DNA from: Anastrepha obliqua
Taxonomy: Eukaryota > Arthropoda > Insecta > Diptera > Tephritidae
Length of the DNA: 64,000 nt
Direction of reading: 5' to 3'
Assembly (NCBI RefSeq): GCF_027943255.1
Contig: NC_072895.1
Location: 84,942,001-85,006,000, forward strand
Of this stretch, positions 11,343 to 21,164 are shown in pieces. The notes under the pieces are model-generated. The model was not told the origin of the DNA. It saw nothing but the letters and a program-made list of their open reading frames with translations, and did no database searches. The position numbers and the translations under genes were made by a program. Position 1 is the stretch's first letter. Each line of letters begins with the position of its first letter.

Positions 11343-11479
11343 TAACTATGTCCCTCGATTCAAAAAAATTTCTCATTTGCTGTTGACATCGTCCATGCTT
11401 CTGCGCCATGTAGCAGCGTCTGCTTAGTCCTTCGAAATGTAGTTGTACTTCTCAATTGCCTACTGAGCCCAAAGTAACA

Positions 11480-11845
11480 CCTGTTGGCTAGAGTTAAAAG
11501 TAGATACGTCTACATTCGGAAAACAAAAACTTGTAATATATATAATAAACGCCAATTTTAATAATTCCGTTGAGAAAAATAAGGACCGCAATGAGCTTGA
11601 AATTTATTAATATTATAAATATTTCTTATATTATACTTCAACTCAGCAATATCACTTTGAAACAAGTAGAACATCTCAGAAAAATAGAAACACTATTATT
11701 GAGTGCAATCCTTTTTCTTTTTAACTCCCACCGTTGGGCCATTTTCGGGAATTTTAAAAGTAAAAAAATGCATATTTCAGAGATAAGTTTCCGTTCTTCC
11801 TTAGCCAAAGTTACGAATTATTTAAACAATTAAATAATACAAGGT
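11480..11845. other. no recognised feature
   Basis: AT-rich sequence between a LINE fragment and a mariner fragment, with nothing recognised. Confidence 0.4.
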
Positions 11846-11846
11846 A

Positions 11847-12650
11847 TTATGTCAAGTATGTGCCATTGGACGCTACAACTTTACTCGACATTTCAGGCAG
11901 AATACGGATTCCTCTGGCGAAAAATTCGACTTCTTTTGACTTCAACCATTCATTGAGCCAGTTTGCGATGCTCTCGTAAGAGGTGAACTGCTCTCCAATA
12001 AGGGCTGATTGAATTGATCGCAACAGATGGTAATCCGAAGGTGCAATGTCTGAGGATAAAGGCGGGTGGGGCAAGATTTCCCAATTCATTGTCGTGCAGC
12101 AAAATCAGTTTGTCATGTCTACCGTCCCATTCCGGCCACTTTCCTTTCAGAGCTCGATTTAATAGCATTAGCTGCAGTCGGTAACGATCGCCAGTGATGG
12201 TTTCAGATGGGCTAAGGAGTTCATAATAGATGACACCCTTCTGATCCCACCAGATGCACAACATAACCTTTGAAGCATAAATATTATTTTTCGCGGTCGA
12301 TGAACCTGGTTCACCTGATAGGCTCCAACATTTTCGATGCTTAGGGTTATCATAATAGAACCATTTTTCATTCAAGAAGCATCTCACACGTCACCAAACG
12401 TCGCTTTATATCCCTCTCCTTCAATTGATGATGATGCGGCACCCAGTTGCCTGCTTTCTGGACCATTCCCATCGCATGAAAACGTTTACCGACGGTTGAT
12501 CTGTCAACATTCAACTCTTTAGCATGCCATCAAGGGTTCGACATGCGTCTTCATCCAATGATCGTGGTAGTTGAGTGTCTTCGATTTTTTTCGGTGCCCC
12601 TTCGTATCTGCAGCTACACCTCTTTTAGCGGGGCGCAAACTTATTTTGAT
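11847..12650 (-). pseudogene. mauritiana-like mariner transposase, multiply broken
   Basis: On the minus strand the N-terminal half is decayed (12640-12400; LDEDACRTL and GMVQKAGNWVPHHHQLKERDIKRRL can be followed through frameshifts). It is followed by EKWFYYDNPKHRKCWSLSGEPGSSTAKNNIYASKVMLCIWWDQKGVIYYELLSPSETITGDRYRLQLMLLNRALKGKWPEW and LILLHDN, then WEILPHPPLSSDIAPSDYHLL and the C-terminus near 11855. The block that should carry the first catalytic Asp (TGDE) is deleted between CEMLLE and EKWF. A second deletion removes residues after HDN. The copy at 39830-40620 has the same first deletion. Confidence 0.8.
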
Positions 12651-12719
12651 ACACTGACATCAAAAACAGATATCAAACTTAATTGAAACTTTGGCTAAAT
12701 TCCTTTTTTTTGCGGGTAA

Positions 12720-13060
12720 GGGGGTGGAAAATGCCTAAGGCATCATCAAAGCTGCCGTCGCAACAATGGTATGTCCGGAGACTAAAAAACTTCCCTCGTT
12801 TGGAACCGTCGCCCACTCTGGAACCACTTTCGCATTCCTTCAAAGTGGCTTTCCATCTCCCACGTTTCCTCGCTGCTTAACATCTTGTCAATTACATTTT
12901 CAGTGGTTATGTGACTGCAAGCATTGGAAGAATGTGTGTTTAGCGTCATCTTCGGCGGCATCCCGTCTTTGCAAATGAGGTGTTCGTGTTTCCCTATTTT
13001 AAACAGATATTTCTGGTAATACTCCTGCTCCGAAAGCATTTAGTTGTATAAATATTCACT
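12720..13060 (-). pseudogene. R1-type LINE C-terminal fragment
   Basis: Through frameshifts the minus strand reads EYYQKYLFKIGKHEH.IC, DDAKHTFFQCLQSHNH and ENVIDKMLSSEETWEM.SHFEGM. This matches the zinc-knuckle (C..C...H....C) and terminal helix that close R1-clade LINE ORF2 proteins. Only this end is present. Confidence 0.55.
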
Positions 13061-13944
13061 TCACTAAAGTCCTTCCTGTTTCATGTGGCGACGTCTTTTT
13101 TAAGCCTAGTCGTCCATCTGCCGCGTGTTTCGTTAATCCAGCGGCCTTGCCTTCCTTTAAACTCTAGCAAACAGGATGCAAATAGTGCATTTGGACTTTG
13201 TCAAACATTTTTTTTGAAAATTATTTAACTCAAACGCGCCCATCCTGCATACAATTAAATTTTTGATTTTCATATATCCGCTTTCTATGCAGCTAATAAA
13301 CGAAGTTGCAAATTGAAATGAACGAATCCGGCCAACAATCATGCAAACTCTTTATTCATATAATATTCATATATGATGTTTTTCAAAATTACTGAAAATG
13401 CGATACTGTGCGAAATATGATATATATTATATTATATATGTATATATATAATCTCTCACAAAATTAAATACGAAAAAAAATCGAAAACGACCCTACACAT
13501 TTCCAATTATTTTATGTGACCCAGCTGGCTGCGGTATAGTAAATTTACGCAAAAGCCGCATTACATTTTTTAAATAAGTACCACAAGCCGTCATGTCCCA
13601 AATTACGTAGGTAATTTAATAAATCATACAAATTTCTCTGGTCTGCATAAAGAATTTGTTGTCGCAACAGATTTCACTGCTCGTAAACAAATGTCACTCA
13701 TACGCCAAGTAGCACAAAAAGTGTATACGTGGTCCTCTATATGTATATATATGCACCTACATGCATACATATATCAGTCAATGTGTGTATAAAGAACCTG
13801 TCTTTTGTTGTTATAATACGTTTGCCAGGAATAAAGCATATATTTTTGCATTAAGTTTTGTGCAAAGAGGAGATAAAACGAAATGGCAGAAGATGTCAAA
13901 ATGATATACAGCTGTGAACAGATAAATGACACACTTTTGGCAAA
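13061..13944. other. AT-rich sequence with TA microsatellites
   Basis: No gene recognised. Contains TA-type simple repeats near 13415-13450 and 13738-13775. Confidence 0.5.
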
Positions 13945-13946
13945 TA

Positions 13947-15244
13947 ACGGGTGATGTTTTAGCTATTATCTTTTTAAACAGTTCGTTTAAACAGCTGATG
14001 CACATTTCGTGTTTTATTTCACTGTCAAACATCTTCAGTTTGGTCTACAATTTAACCATGAATCGTCTTACAAACAAACAACGCTTACAAATCATTGAAT
14101 TTTATTATCAAAATGCGTGTTCTGTAAAGAAAGTTTATCGCGCGTTTCTTCCATTTTATGGTCAGTTTAGTCGACCCACTGAAGCGACTATTCGAGCTAT
14201 TGTGACTAAATTTAGAACCAAATTTACATTATTGGACATCAAACCACCAACACGCTTACGTAGAGTGCGAACTGAAGAAAATATCGCAGTTGTATAGGCC
14301 AGTGTTAATGATGACCATCAATTATCGATTCGTCGCCGTTCGCAGCAATTGGGCCTCTGTTACTCAACAACGTGGAAAATTTTGCGAAAGGATTTAGGTG
14401 TGAAGCCTTTCAAAATACAGCTGGTACAAGAATTGAAGCCGAACGACCTACCGCAACGCAGAATTTTTGGGGAATGGGCTCTTGGAAAGTTGGCCGAAGT
14501 TCCACTTTTTCATAGAAAAATTGTGTTCAGCGACGAAGCTCATTTTTGGATCAATGGGTACGTAAATAAGCAGAATTGTTGATTTTGGAGTGAAGATCAG
14601 CCAGAAGAATTGCAAGAGCTACCAATGTATCTAGAAAAGGTCACAGTTTGGTGCGGTTTATGGGTGGAGGTATCATTGGACCGTATTTCTTCAAAGATGC
14701 TGCGAATCGTAATGTAACTGTGAATGGTGAGCGCTACCATGAAATGATATCCAACTTTTTTTTGCCCAAAATGCAAGAGCTTGACTTGCATGACATGGGG
14801 TTTCAGCAAGACGGTGCCACATGCCGCACAACACGCGTAGCAATGGATTTGTTGAGAGGCGAGTTCGGTGAACATTTTATTTCACGTTCGAAACTGTCAA
14901 TTGGCCACCCAGATCGTGCGATATAACGCCTTTAGATTATTTTTTGTGGGGCTATGTTAAAGCTCATATCTATTCAGATAAGCCTGCTTCAATTATCGCA
15001 TTGGAAGACAACATTAAAACATTTATATGTGAGATACCGGCCGAAACATTGGAAAGAGTATGCCAAATTGGACTAAGCGGACGGACCATTTGAGCGCAGT
15101 CGCGGTCAACATTTGCATGAAATAATATTCAAACATTAAATTATATGAACTGTACTATCGATTTAAGTAAGAAATTCATGCATTTATCTGAATTTTACGT
15201 GCGTTTTTTTTTAACTTTCCCATAGCTCTTAAAACATCACCCTT
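13947..15244 (+). mobile_element. complete rosa-like (DD41D) Tc1/mariner element
   Basis: The left end after TA (13945-13946) reads ACGGGTGATGTTTTAGCTAT. The reverse complement of the right end, before TA (15245-15246), reads AAGGGTGATGTTTTAAGAGCTAT, a short inverted repeat with a 3-bp indel. The 1298-bp element carries one transposase gene on the plus strand. Three relatives lie elsewhere in the window (28.9, 43.2 and 54.5 kb). Confidence 0.85.
14058..15139 (+). pseudogene. rosa-like DD41D transposase, two stops and two frameshifts
   Basis: Starts MNRLTNKQRLQIIEFYYQNA and runs for about 360 codons. The N-terminal HTH spans about residues 1-120. The first catalytic Asp is in VFSDEAHFWINGYVNKQNC, the second in FQQDGATC, the third in the SCDITPLDYFLWGYVK block. 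The spacing from the second Asp to the last is about 41 residues, hence DD41D, as in the rosa element of Ceratitis (recalled, not searched). Defects seen: TAG at 14295-14297, TGA at 14580-14582 (where CRFW is expected), a frameshift near 14660 and another near 14895. All three catalytic Asp codons are still present. Confidence 0.85.
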
Positions 15245-15660
15245 TAATATAAAACGGTGGATCCTTTCACACTTTTATATTTATTTATTTTGCTTTAAAC
15301 AACAAAAGTTCTTACTAACTAAAATTATAATTTAGATGAACATATAGAATAAAATAATTTTGAGTGCATTAAAAATGAACCATAATGGAATTTCAAATCT
15401 CGTTTAGTTATCGAAATGAACGCACTATTGGTGCAAACGCTGGTGTAATTTGTACTAAAGTTTTTAGATATAAAAATGATAAAAAGAACGTAGAGTCCTC
15501 TTTGCAATAAGAATAGCAACCAGTAGTAACGGACAGTCAATATCACCATTTATCGCAACAAACACAAAATGCAGAGATAGAAGAGTTCTTCTGTTTTTAA
15601 GGGACTGTAGTTAATTAAAAAGAGGCAACAACATCAGTCAGTAAAAACTAAATATATATG

Positions 15661-15694
<34 letters not shown>

Positions 15695-15741
15695 ATTAGC
15701 AGGTAAATAAATAGGCAGGTAATTTTTCTTGTAAATAAAAA
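15245..15741. other. AT-rich sequence with TA microsatellite
   Basis: No gene recognised. A TA-type simple repeat lies at about 15652-15700. Confidence 0.5.
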
Positions 15742-16690
15742 CAAACATAAAATGCAAAAAGTAAGCAACGCATTGGATACATGTAAAAATTTATGCGCCG
15801 TATTTGGAAAAGATATTGCAACTGTTCGTACTTGTGAAAAATGGTTTAGCAAACTTCGTTCCGGGGATCTGAGCCTCCTAGAACGTAATCGATCTGGACG
15901 ACCATCCAAGATTAATAGTGAGGTTTGGCGATGCCTTTTGGAAAATAATAAACATTTTACAAGTCGAGAAATTGCAGAAGAGCATGGCATTCATCATACA
16001 ACTGCTTGAGATCACATTAAATGTCTTCAGTTTAGTGTTTGGGATCCACATGAATTAACGGAAAATAATTTGTCTGATCGTGTAAGGATGTGTTCATCAC
16101 ATCTGATTAGACACCGCTGAGCTAATTACTGGAAATGAAAAGTGAATTCTTTACGAAAATATTAATAGAAAGAAGATAAAAAATCTTACTGGAAACCATA
16201 AGCATCATCAGCAACAGTTCCAAAACCAAGTATCTATCAACGAAAAGTACTGCTTTGTTTGTGGTGGGACAGGAAGCATCCAGTGTACTACGAGTTGCTG
16301 AAACAGGGAAAAACCAGCAACGCGGATCTCTACTGCAATCAGCTGGCCAAACTAACTGCAGCTATTAAAGAAAAAAGCGAGCGTTAGCATCGAGAAAGGG
16401 AATAGATTTCCACCCCTATAATGCTCGACCGCATACTGCAATGGTGACACAACAAAAACTGCATGCGTTAGGATGGGAAGTCCTTAGTCACCCACTGTAT
16501 TCACCTGGCTTTGCACCATCTGATTATTACCTGTTCAGATCTCTGCAAAATTATCTAACGGAAAAAAATTCAAGTCTTTTGAAAGTGTTTCTTAGACAGT
16601 TGCTGACTATTTTAATTCCAACTACGAGAACTTCTACAAAACAGGAGTTCACAGGTTACCTGAAAGATGACAACAAGTTGTAACAAATAA
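15742..16690 (+). pseudogene. mariner transposase (mellifera/cecropia-like), two catalytic Asp lost
   Basis: An opening run (VSNALDTCKNLCAVFGKDIATV then RTCEKWFSKLRSGDLSLLERNRSGRPSK) gives the HTH half, missing the very first residues. Frames then shift. The first catalytic position reads TGNEK where families have TGDEK (near 16125). The second reads HPYNARPHTA where HxDNARPH is expected (near 16415). The third is intact in FAPSDYYLF (near 16515). The end is recognisable (TGVH/RLPER-type and VTNNGAYT, to about 16700). The element is therefore catalytically dead by substitution as well as frameshift. Its inverted repeats were not found. Confidence 0.75.
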
Positions 16691-16699
16691 CGGAGCATA

Positions 16700-18149
16700 T
16701 ACGAGCATAATTGATTAGTATTAAACAAATATTTTTATAAATGAATTCAAATATTTTCTTTGAAATACGACAGAACTTTCCTCAAACCCAATATTTCTAT
16801 TAATGAAAAAGAATATCGAAATCAGCTATAATTTCAACCTGTTAATTTATAACTTACATTTCAAAAACCCTTTACTCATGAATTTATATGAAGAAATAAG
16901 GTGCAGAAAAAATACTGATACTGAGCAAGAAACCAATGATTTCATCCGTGATTCAGTGCTAGTGTGTGCGGCGGGGTAATGCGGTAAAATATTTCTCACA
17001 TAGGCAGGGCTCCAAAATTTGTTCATTGTTGCCTCTATTTGGATCTGCTGTACAATTCCAATAAAAACGGGAAAATATACTCTAGACCATTTGGCTTGCA
17101 CCTTGCCGAACAACAACAAGCCAACTCGTTGCTATAACTTCGCTGGTGCGTCTCCTTACGAAATACATGCCAAAAGGGTTACATTTTCAAATCAAAAGTC
17201 ACTTTTGCCAAACCAACTTTGTGGAAGTACTCCCAGCTGATCTAGAATTTCAGTGTCTTCGACAGTTTTTAATATACTTTACAAACACATATACTCAAAA
17301 TATATCCTCAAGATAGTCTTTCTGCTTTTTTTAATGACAAAAATCTAACGAAATTGGTCCTAATGCATATGTGATGAGCAATTCTAAATGAGGTTGATCT
17401 GAACTCATAGTTTTGTTGACCGCATCTTTTGGTTGCCAAATCAAGCAAAAAATGAGCAATAATATTTGCTTTAAATACTTTTAAGACTAGCGCCTTTGTA
17501 TCGATTTGTGCGACTTTACCTAGCTAGTGCAGCAGCGTGATCTTCATTCACTGCCCGATATCTATGTCACGCGGAGCTATTCATTCCGTTGGTAGAGCTC
17601 TTCATTGTGCGGCAGTCGGAGTCGGCAATAACACTGTGGAATACGAGGAAGTAAGAATAGAAAAAATATCACATTACTTGTAAAACTAGTAAAGTGACTA
17701 TAATCTTATAAACGCAATTCCTTGGATAATTTCTAACGAATTCTTTTGAATTAGGGGTCATTAAAAGCAAAATTAAATACACTTTTGATGTAGTAAGAGA
17801 AAATAGATGTTTTATATAAAATTAAAGCTACCAACTAGTCTCAAAGCAGAAAAATAAGTAAAAAAATCAAATTTTTTGAAAGTTTTTGGTCTCTATCTCC
17901 ATGAATTCAAAAGATAATAAAAAAATTCTTTCACGGTTGGAAAGGTTAAACTTTTAGCTGGAAAATGAAAAAAAAAATTTTAATTTCGTCAAAAAATGAC
18001 AAAGATACGATGTATTTTGTACATGAATATGCCTAAAAACGGTTTTTTGGCTCTAAAACGAGATTTTGAGGGTGTATTCAAAATTTAATACATACCATTC
18101 TTTTCAGTTTTTCATAAGCTACAACCCTCACCATGTCCGATCCAAAGTT
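16700..18149. other. no recognised feature
   Basis: AT-rich sequence with scattered short ORFs. Nothing matched a family I recognise on either strand. Confidence 0.45.
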
Positions 18150-18290
18150 TTTTTGCAACTTTTTTTTTTGTACCACAGTGTAATCGGTATAAATCTTGCA
18201 TATCACCTCTCTTTCTAACACTCTTAGGGTGCAGTTGTCGAATATTATCATCATCCAAGCTTCTGTCTCATACAATAGGACAGCCTGAAG
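18150..18290 (-). pseudogene. LINE RT C-terminal scrap
   Basis: Minus-strand translation AVLLYETEAWMMIIFDNCTLRVLEREVICKIY resembles the block VLxYGSEAW....LRVFERKVLRKIYG near the end of the RT of RTE/CR1-like LINEs. About 45 codons only. Confidence 0.5.
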
Positions 18291-18664
18291 AGGAATATGT
18301 AAAGTGTATCATCGTTCGTTGAAAGCGTTCGTTAATAACATAACACCCGAAAATTCCACTAAGCCAAATACTACTTTTAAAGTTAAGGAAGACGTTCAAA
18401 ACAAGCTACAACATAGCTTGTCTTGTCCAGCTTAGCAATCCATTACTACACTTACAAATAACGAAAACTGCAAACGACATTCCTGCTCTGCATTTTTACG
18501 TAATTTTGTATATGGCAGTGTAAGCGAAAATTTCTTCCATCGCATTGATTGCTTGCAAATTCAGTTATTCTTTCATATACAGTCAGCCTAATGGAAGTGT
18601 GAACGCCATAATTTAGAAAATATGTCACCAATTTTTAATTTTAACAAAATGCATTCTGCGATAT

Positions 18665-18762
18665 ATCCATTTGTGGAACAACATCAAGACACACGCCACA
18701 AATAGGAGGCGGAGCTCGGTCAAACACGTAACAGAAGTGTACGCGCCAATTATTTATTATTA
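18665..18762 (+). repeat. SINE 3' fragment inside the Tc1-like element
   Basis: CCATTTGTGGAACAACATCA then ACAAATAGGAGG, CTCGGTCAAA and GTACGCGCCAATTATTTATT. These are the last 90 bp of the SINE with an ATTT-type tail, placed between the Tc1 left end and its transposase remnant. Confidence 0.85.
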
Positions 18763-18782
18763 TGATTTCTATAAAAGAAGAG

Positions 18783-19590
18783 TATAGTTACCACCATTAA
18801 CTATAATGGCTTCATGTTTCTCCAACATTTCAATCCAATTTTGCTGCATCCACTCTACATACCTTCCGCTTCGAGGCTTTGGGATTCTGATCTTTTTATA
18901 AAATCCAAAATTGGCTAGGTTTTCAAACATCTATACAGCTGACGGTAATAATACTTTTTTGGTAAATTTTACTCATCAAAACTGCATTCAAATTGGGCAT
19001 TCAATGTGAGCACTAATAAGCAGTCAAATCCATTTTCGGAGAAGCAGCCAAACATGTACCATAACTGGATACTTAGCAGTTCTTTGAAGTTGTCGATTAT
19101 CAACAGTACACCAGAACCGACGTACCAACTATTCGTCCAAAACCTGGATTCATCCGTGGATGAATTGACGTTTGCCCGATTTCGTTCTGAATTTGCCATA
19201 GCCACTGCAAGTCTTTTTTCAATGTGTGGTAATGAGAGCAGCAGTTTTTTCAATGCACTGCGGGATTTGAGATTTTTTGCACGTACACGTCTCGATTCGT
19301 GTCTTTGGATGCATAAACACCATTTCTCCTTAAAACTACTTCATCTTCACGCAGCGAGAAGTTTGGCTTTGTCACGAACAAATCAATGATCTTCTGATCT
19401 TGCTTTGGGCCTTGTCCGAGAAAGTCGTCAATGTTTTTAGCTTCTGTATACCATTGCACCCATTTATTTATAAACGTCCTCGACTTCTTCAAATATTTTG
19501 TTGAAGGTGCAAGTGATATTTCTGAACCTTTAGGATGTGCACATAGAATCACTGCTTCACCTTGGTTCATTTTGTAAAAGCAACGCACGC
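18783..19590 (-). pseudogene. Tc1-like transposase, decayed
   Basis: Reading from 19588 leftward: a start QGEAVILCAHPKGSEISLAPSTKYLKKSRTFINKWVQWYTEAKNIDDF (HTH region), then KIIDLFVTKPNFSLRE. After a break come LSLPHIEKRLAVAMANSERN, SSTDESRFWTNSW (first catalytic Asp in TDES) and MFGCFSENGFDCLLV (the WGCFS-type block). Sequence beyond (18960-18783) is too diverged to place the second Asp and the Glu. Stops and frameshifts are frequent. Confidence 0.7.
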
Positions 19591-19810
19591 TTTCTAAAAT
19601 TTTTTACAAAACTAACAAACTGCACAACGAATTCTTCAAAAATTTTGCTGCAGATACGCGTAACTTGTATGGATCTTCAGGGTTGTGTACATATGTAGGA
19701 ACACGGCGTCAAATCGTTTTTCATACGCAGAACTCATTTTGTAAAAACAACGTACGCTTTCTAAATTCCTCGCAAAACAAACTAATTGCACAGCACGTAT
19801 TGCGAAAAGG
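19567..19810. repeat. ~75-bp direct duplication near the Tc1 right end
   Basis: The block starting CATTTTGTAAAAGCAACGCA (19567-19640) recurs at 19735-19808 as CATTTTGTAAAAACAACGTA, with the following CTTTCTAAA, CAAACTAA and TGCACA also repeated. The two copies have diverged in several positions, so the duplication is old. Confidence 0.75.
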
Positions 19811-19898
19811 ATACGACTATTTAGCGGCATCTACATTTTTTTATAATTTGGCTCTAAGTTTGAATTTTGCCGGTCACACTTCCATTAGACAGACTGTA

Positions 19899-20800
19899 TA
19901 TATGTACACGTACTTATGCATCAGTGTAAAGACAATTCAAATGCTCCTTTTCTATTTTTTTTTATTTTTTTGTCATTTGCTGCTAGGTTTCTTTTTTATT
20001 GCCTTCCCTGCTTTCAACATTTTTGAAATGGAAGTCTTAGGTCTTATGCTGCCTTATTATACATGTTCCTGGTTTTATGCGTAAATCTTTGTGGGGATGC
20101 TATCGCTCATGCCCCTTGGCCGTTATTAGCATATCATGGTTATTCACATTAAAATTCAAATTCAAATTCAAATTTTTCGCCACAAATGCAATACGTTTCC
20201 CTTCAAAGCATTCATTTTCATTCGCAAAGTGTCGGCCAGCGATGGCTTGTGCAAGCATTGAATTTTTGATATATTCTGATTAGGCATGCTAATCCCGGGT
20301 CGGTTTTACAGTCTTTTTCAAGTATCGAAAATCTCGGTATTTTTGGGATTTTTAATTTCTTACGAAGCATAGGAATTGGAGGCAGTAAAATCCATTTGCA
20401 GGTCAAAAAAAGTAACTTTGATTTTAATTTTTTAGTAAAAATAGGTGTCTTTGAACGCTTTTGCTTTTTCTTTTGCTTTACTTTTAATATAAAAAGTAAG
20501 GCATGCAAAAAGTGTAAAAAGTTGCACGGACTTACCTGATTTTTATTTTAACGTAAGTGAATATGTATTCATATTTACTACTTTCCGCTCATTCCGCTTA
20601 AATTGCACGAGACTAAGAAATATATGAACTTCTTACAACCACGAAATGAAATGTATACATTTGCTTGCTTTTTCGCTTTTTTTACGGCATAGCAAAGTTA
20701 CGTTACTTTATCAGACAAGTACACTTAAAGTATTACAAAATGCGTTTAAATTGTCTTTTGTTTTGTTACTCATGAAATAATTTTCATTTTAAATAAAAAT
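19899..20800. other. no recognised gene; short ATTCAA-type repeat
   Basis: AT-rich sequence. A short tandem array of CAAATT-type units lies at 20152-20180. The segment 20285-20350 contains TCCCGG/TCGGTATTTTTGGGATTTT, a reverse-complement echo of the repeat flanking the piggyBac-like element. Confidence 0.45.
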
Positions 20801-20809
20801 CATCCCGGA

Positions 20810-20866
20810 CTAACCCCGAGATCCGGAATTGTAATGCCGAAATCCCGAAGTTTTTTACTGTAACAC
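20810..20866 (+). repeat. flanking repeat left of the piggyBac-like element
   Basis: ATCCCGGACTAACCCCGAGA followed by TCCGGAATTGTAATGCCGAA is repeated in direct orientation just beyond the right end of the piggyBac-like element (23552-23615) with moderate divergence. Confidence 0.7.
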
Positions 20867-21164
20867 TAGATTTACTAGACCAGTAATTTTGACTGGTCGT
20901 GCAATTTCAATTCAAAACTCTTGCTACATATAACATTTGCTTTTCGAAATGATGTGATGACTTTTGTAGCTATAAATAGAGAATATATCTTATGAACTCA
21001 ATATTGCTTTATATGTATTAGTAATAAAAATATATTTCTCGTTATTGACACTTATACCAGTACCAGTTAAAATAACTGGTGCGAGTTTTTATGAGAAGTG
21101 TATGATCTCGGAAGACTCATTAGACCGACGCAATACATATAGCGCGCTTGCATCTTTCGTTCAG

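Larger units (their letters stand above)
10760..11480 (-). pseudogene. LINE C-terminal fragment interrupted by a SINE
   Basis: At 11470-11350 (minus strand) frames give LTLANRCYFGLSRQLRSTTTFRRTKQTLLHGAEAWTMSTANEKFFE, the end of the RT connection region. After the SINE (11028-11342), frames give GRPHLCWKDQVL.ELSVLEISNWYQQAQ (about 10890-10800), the last block of the same LINE type. The order is C-terminal, and it lies upstream of the separate RT fragment at 10090-10560, so these are two fragments and not one continuous element. Rejoining across the SINE restores one run of LINE sequence. Confidence 0.65.
18580..19896 (-). mobile_element. complete Tc1-like element, 1317 bp
   Basis: The left end after TA (18578-18579) reads CAGTCAGCCTAATGGAAGTG. 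The reverse complement of the right end, before TA (19897-19898), reads CAGTCTGTCTAATGGAAGTG. The CAGT start and TA target duplication are typical of Tc1-like elements. Inside are a decayed transposase on the minus strand, a SINE 3' fragment and a duplicated block of about 75 bp. Confidence 0.85.

Noticed and set aside
13415..13455. TA-rich palindromic runs (also 15652-15700, 45975-45992, 58130-58170) as hairpins or origins
   Set aside because: These are simple TA microsatellites, often the tails of SINEs, which are self-complementary by composition.
19006..19389. 127-codon plus-strand frame
   Set aside because: It is antisense to the Tc1-like transposase remnant, whose motifs read on the minus strand.
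19665..20084. 139-codon open frame on the plus strand
   Set aside because: It begins inside the right end of the Tc1-like element, runs through its inverted repeat and ends in T-rich DNA, so it is a chance frame.
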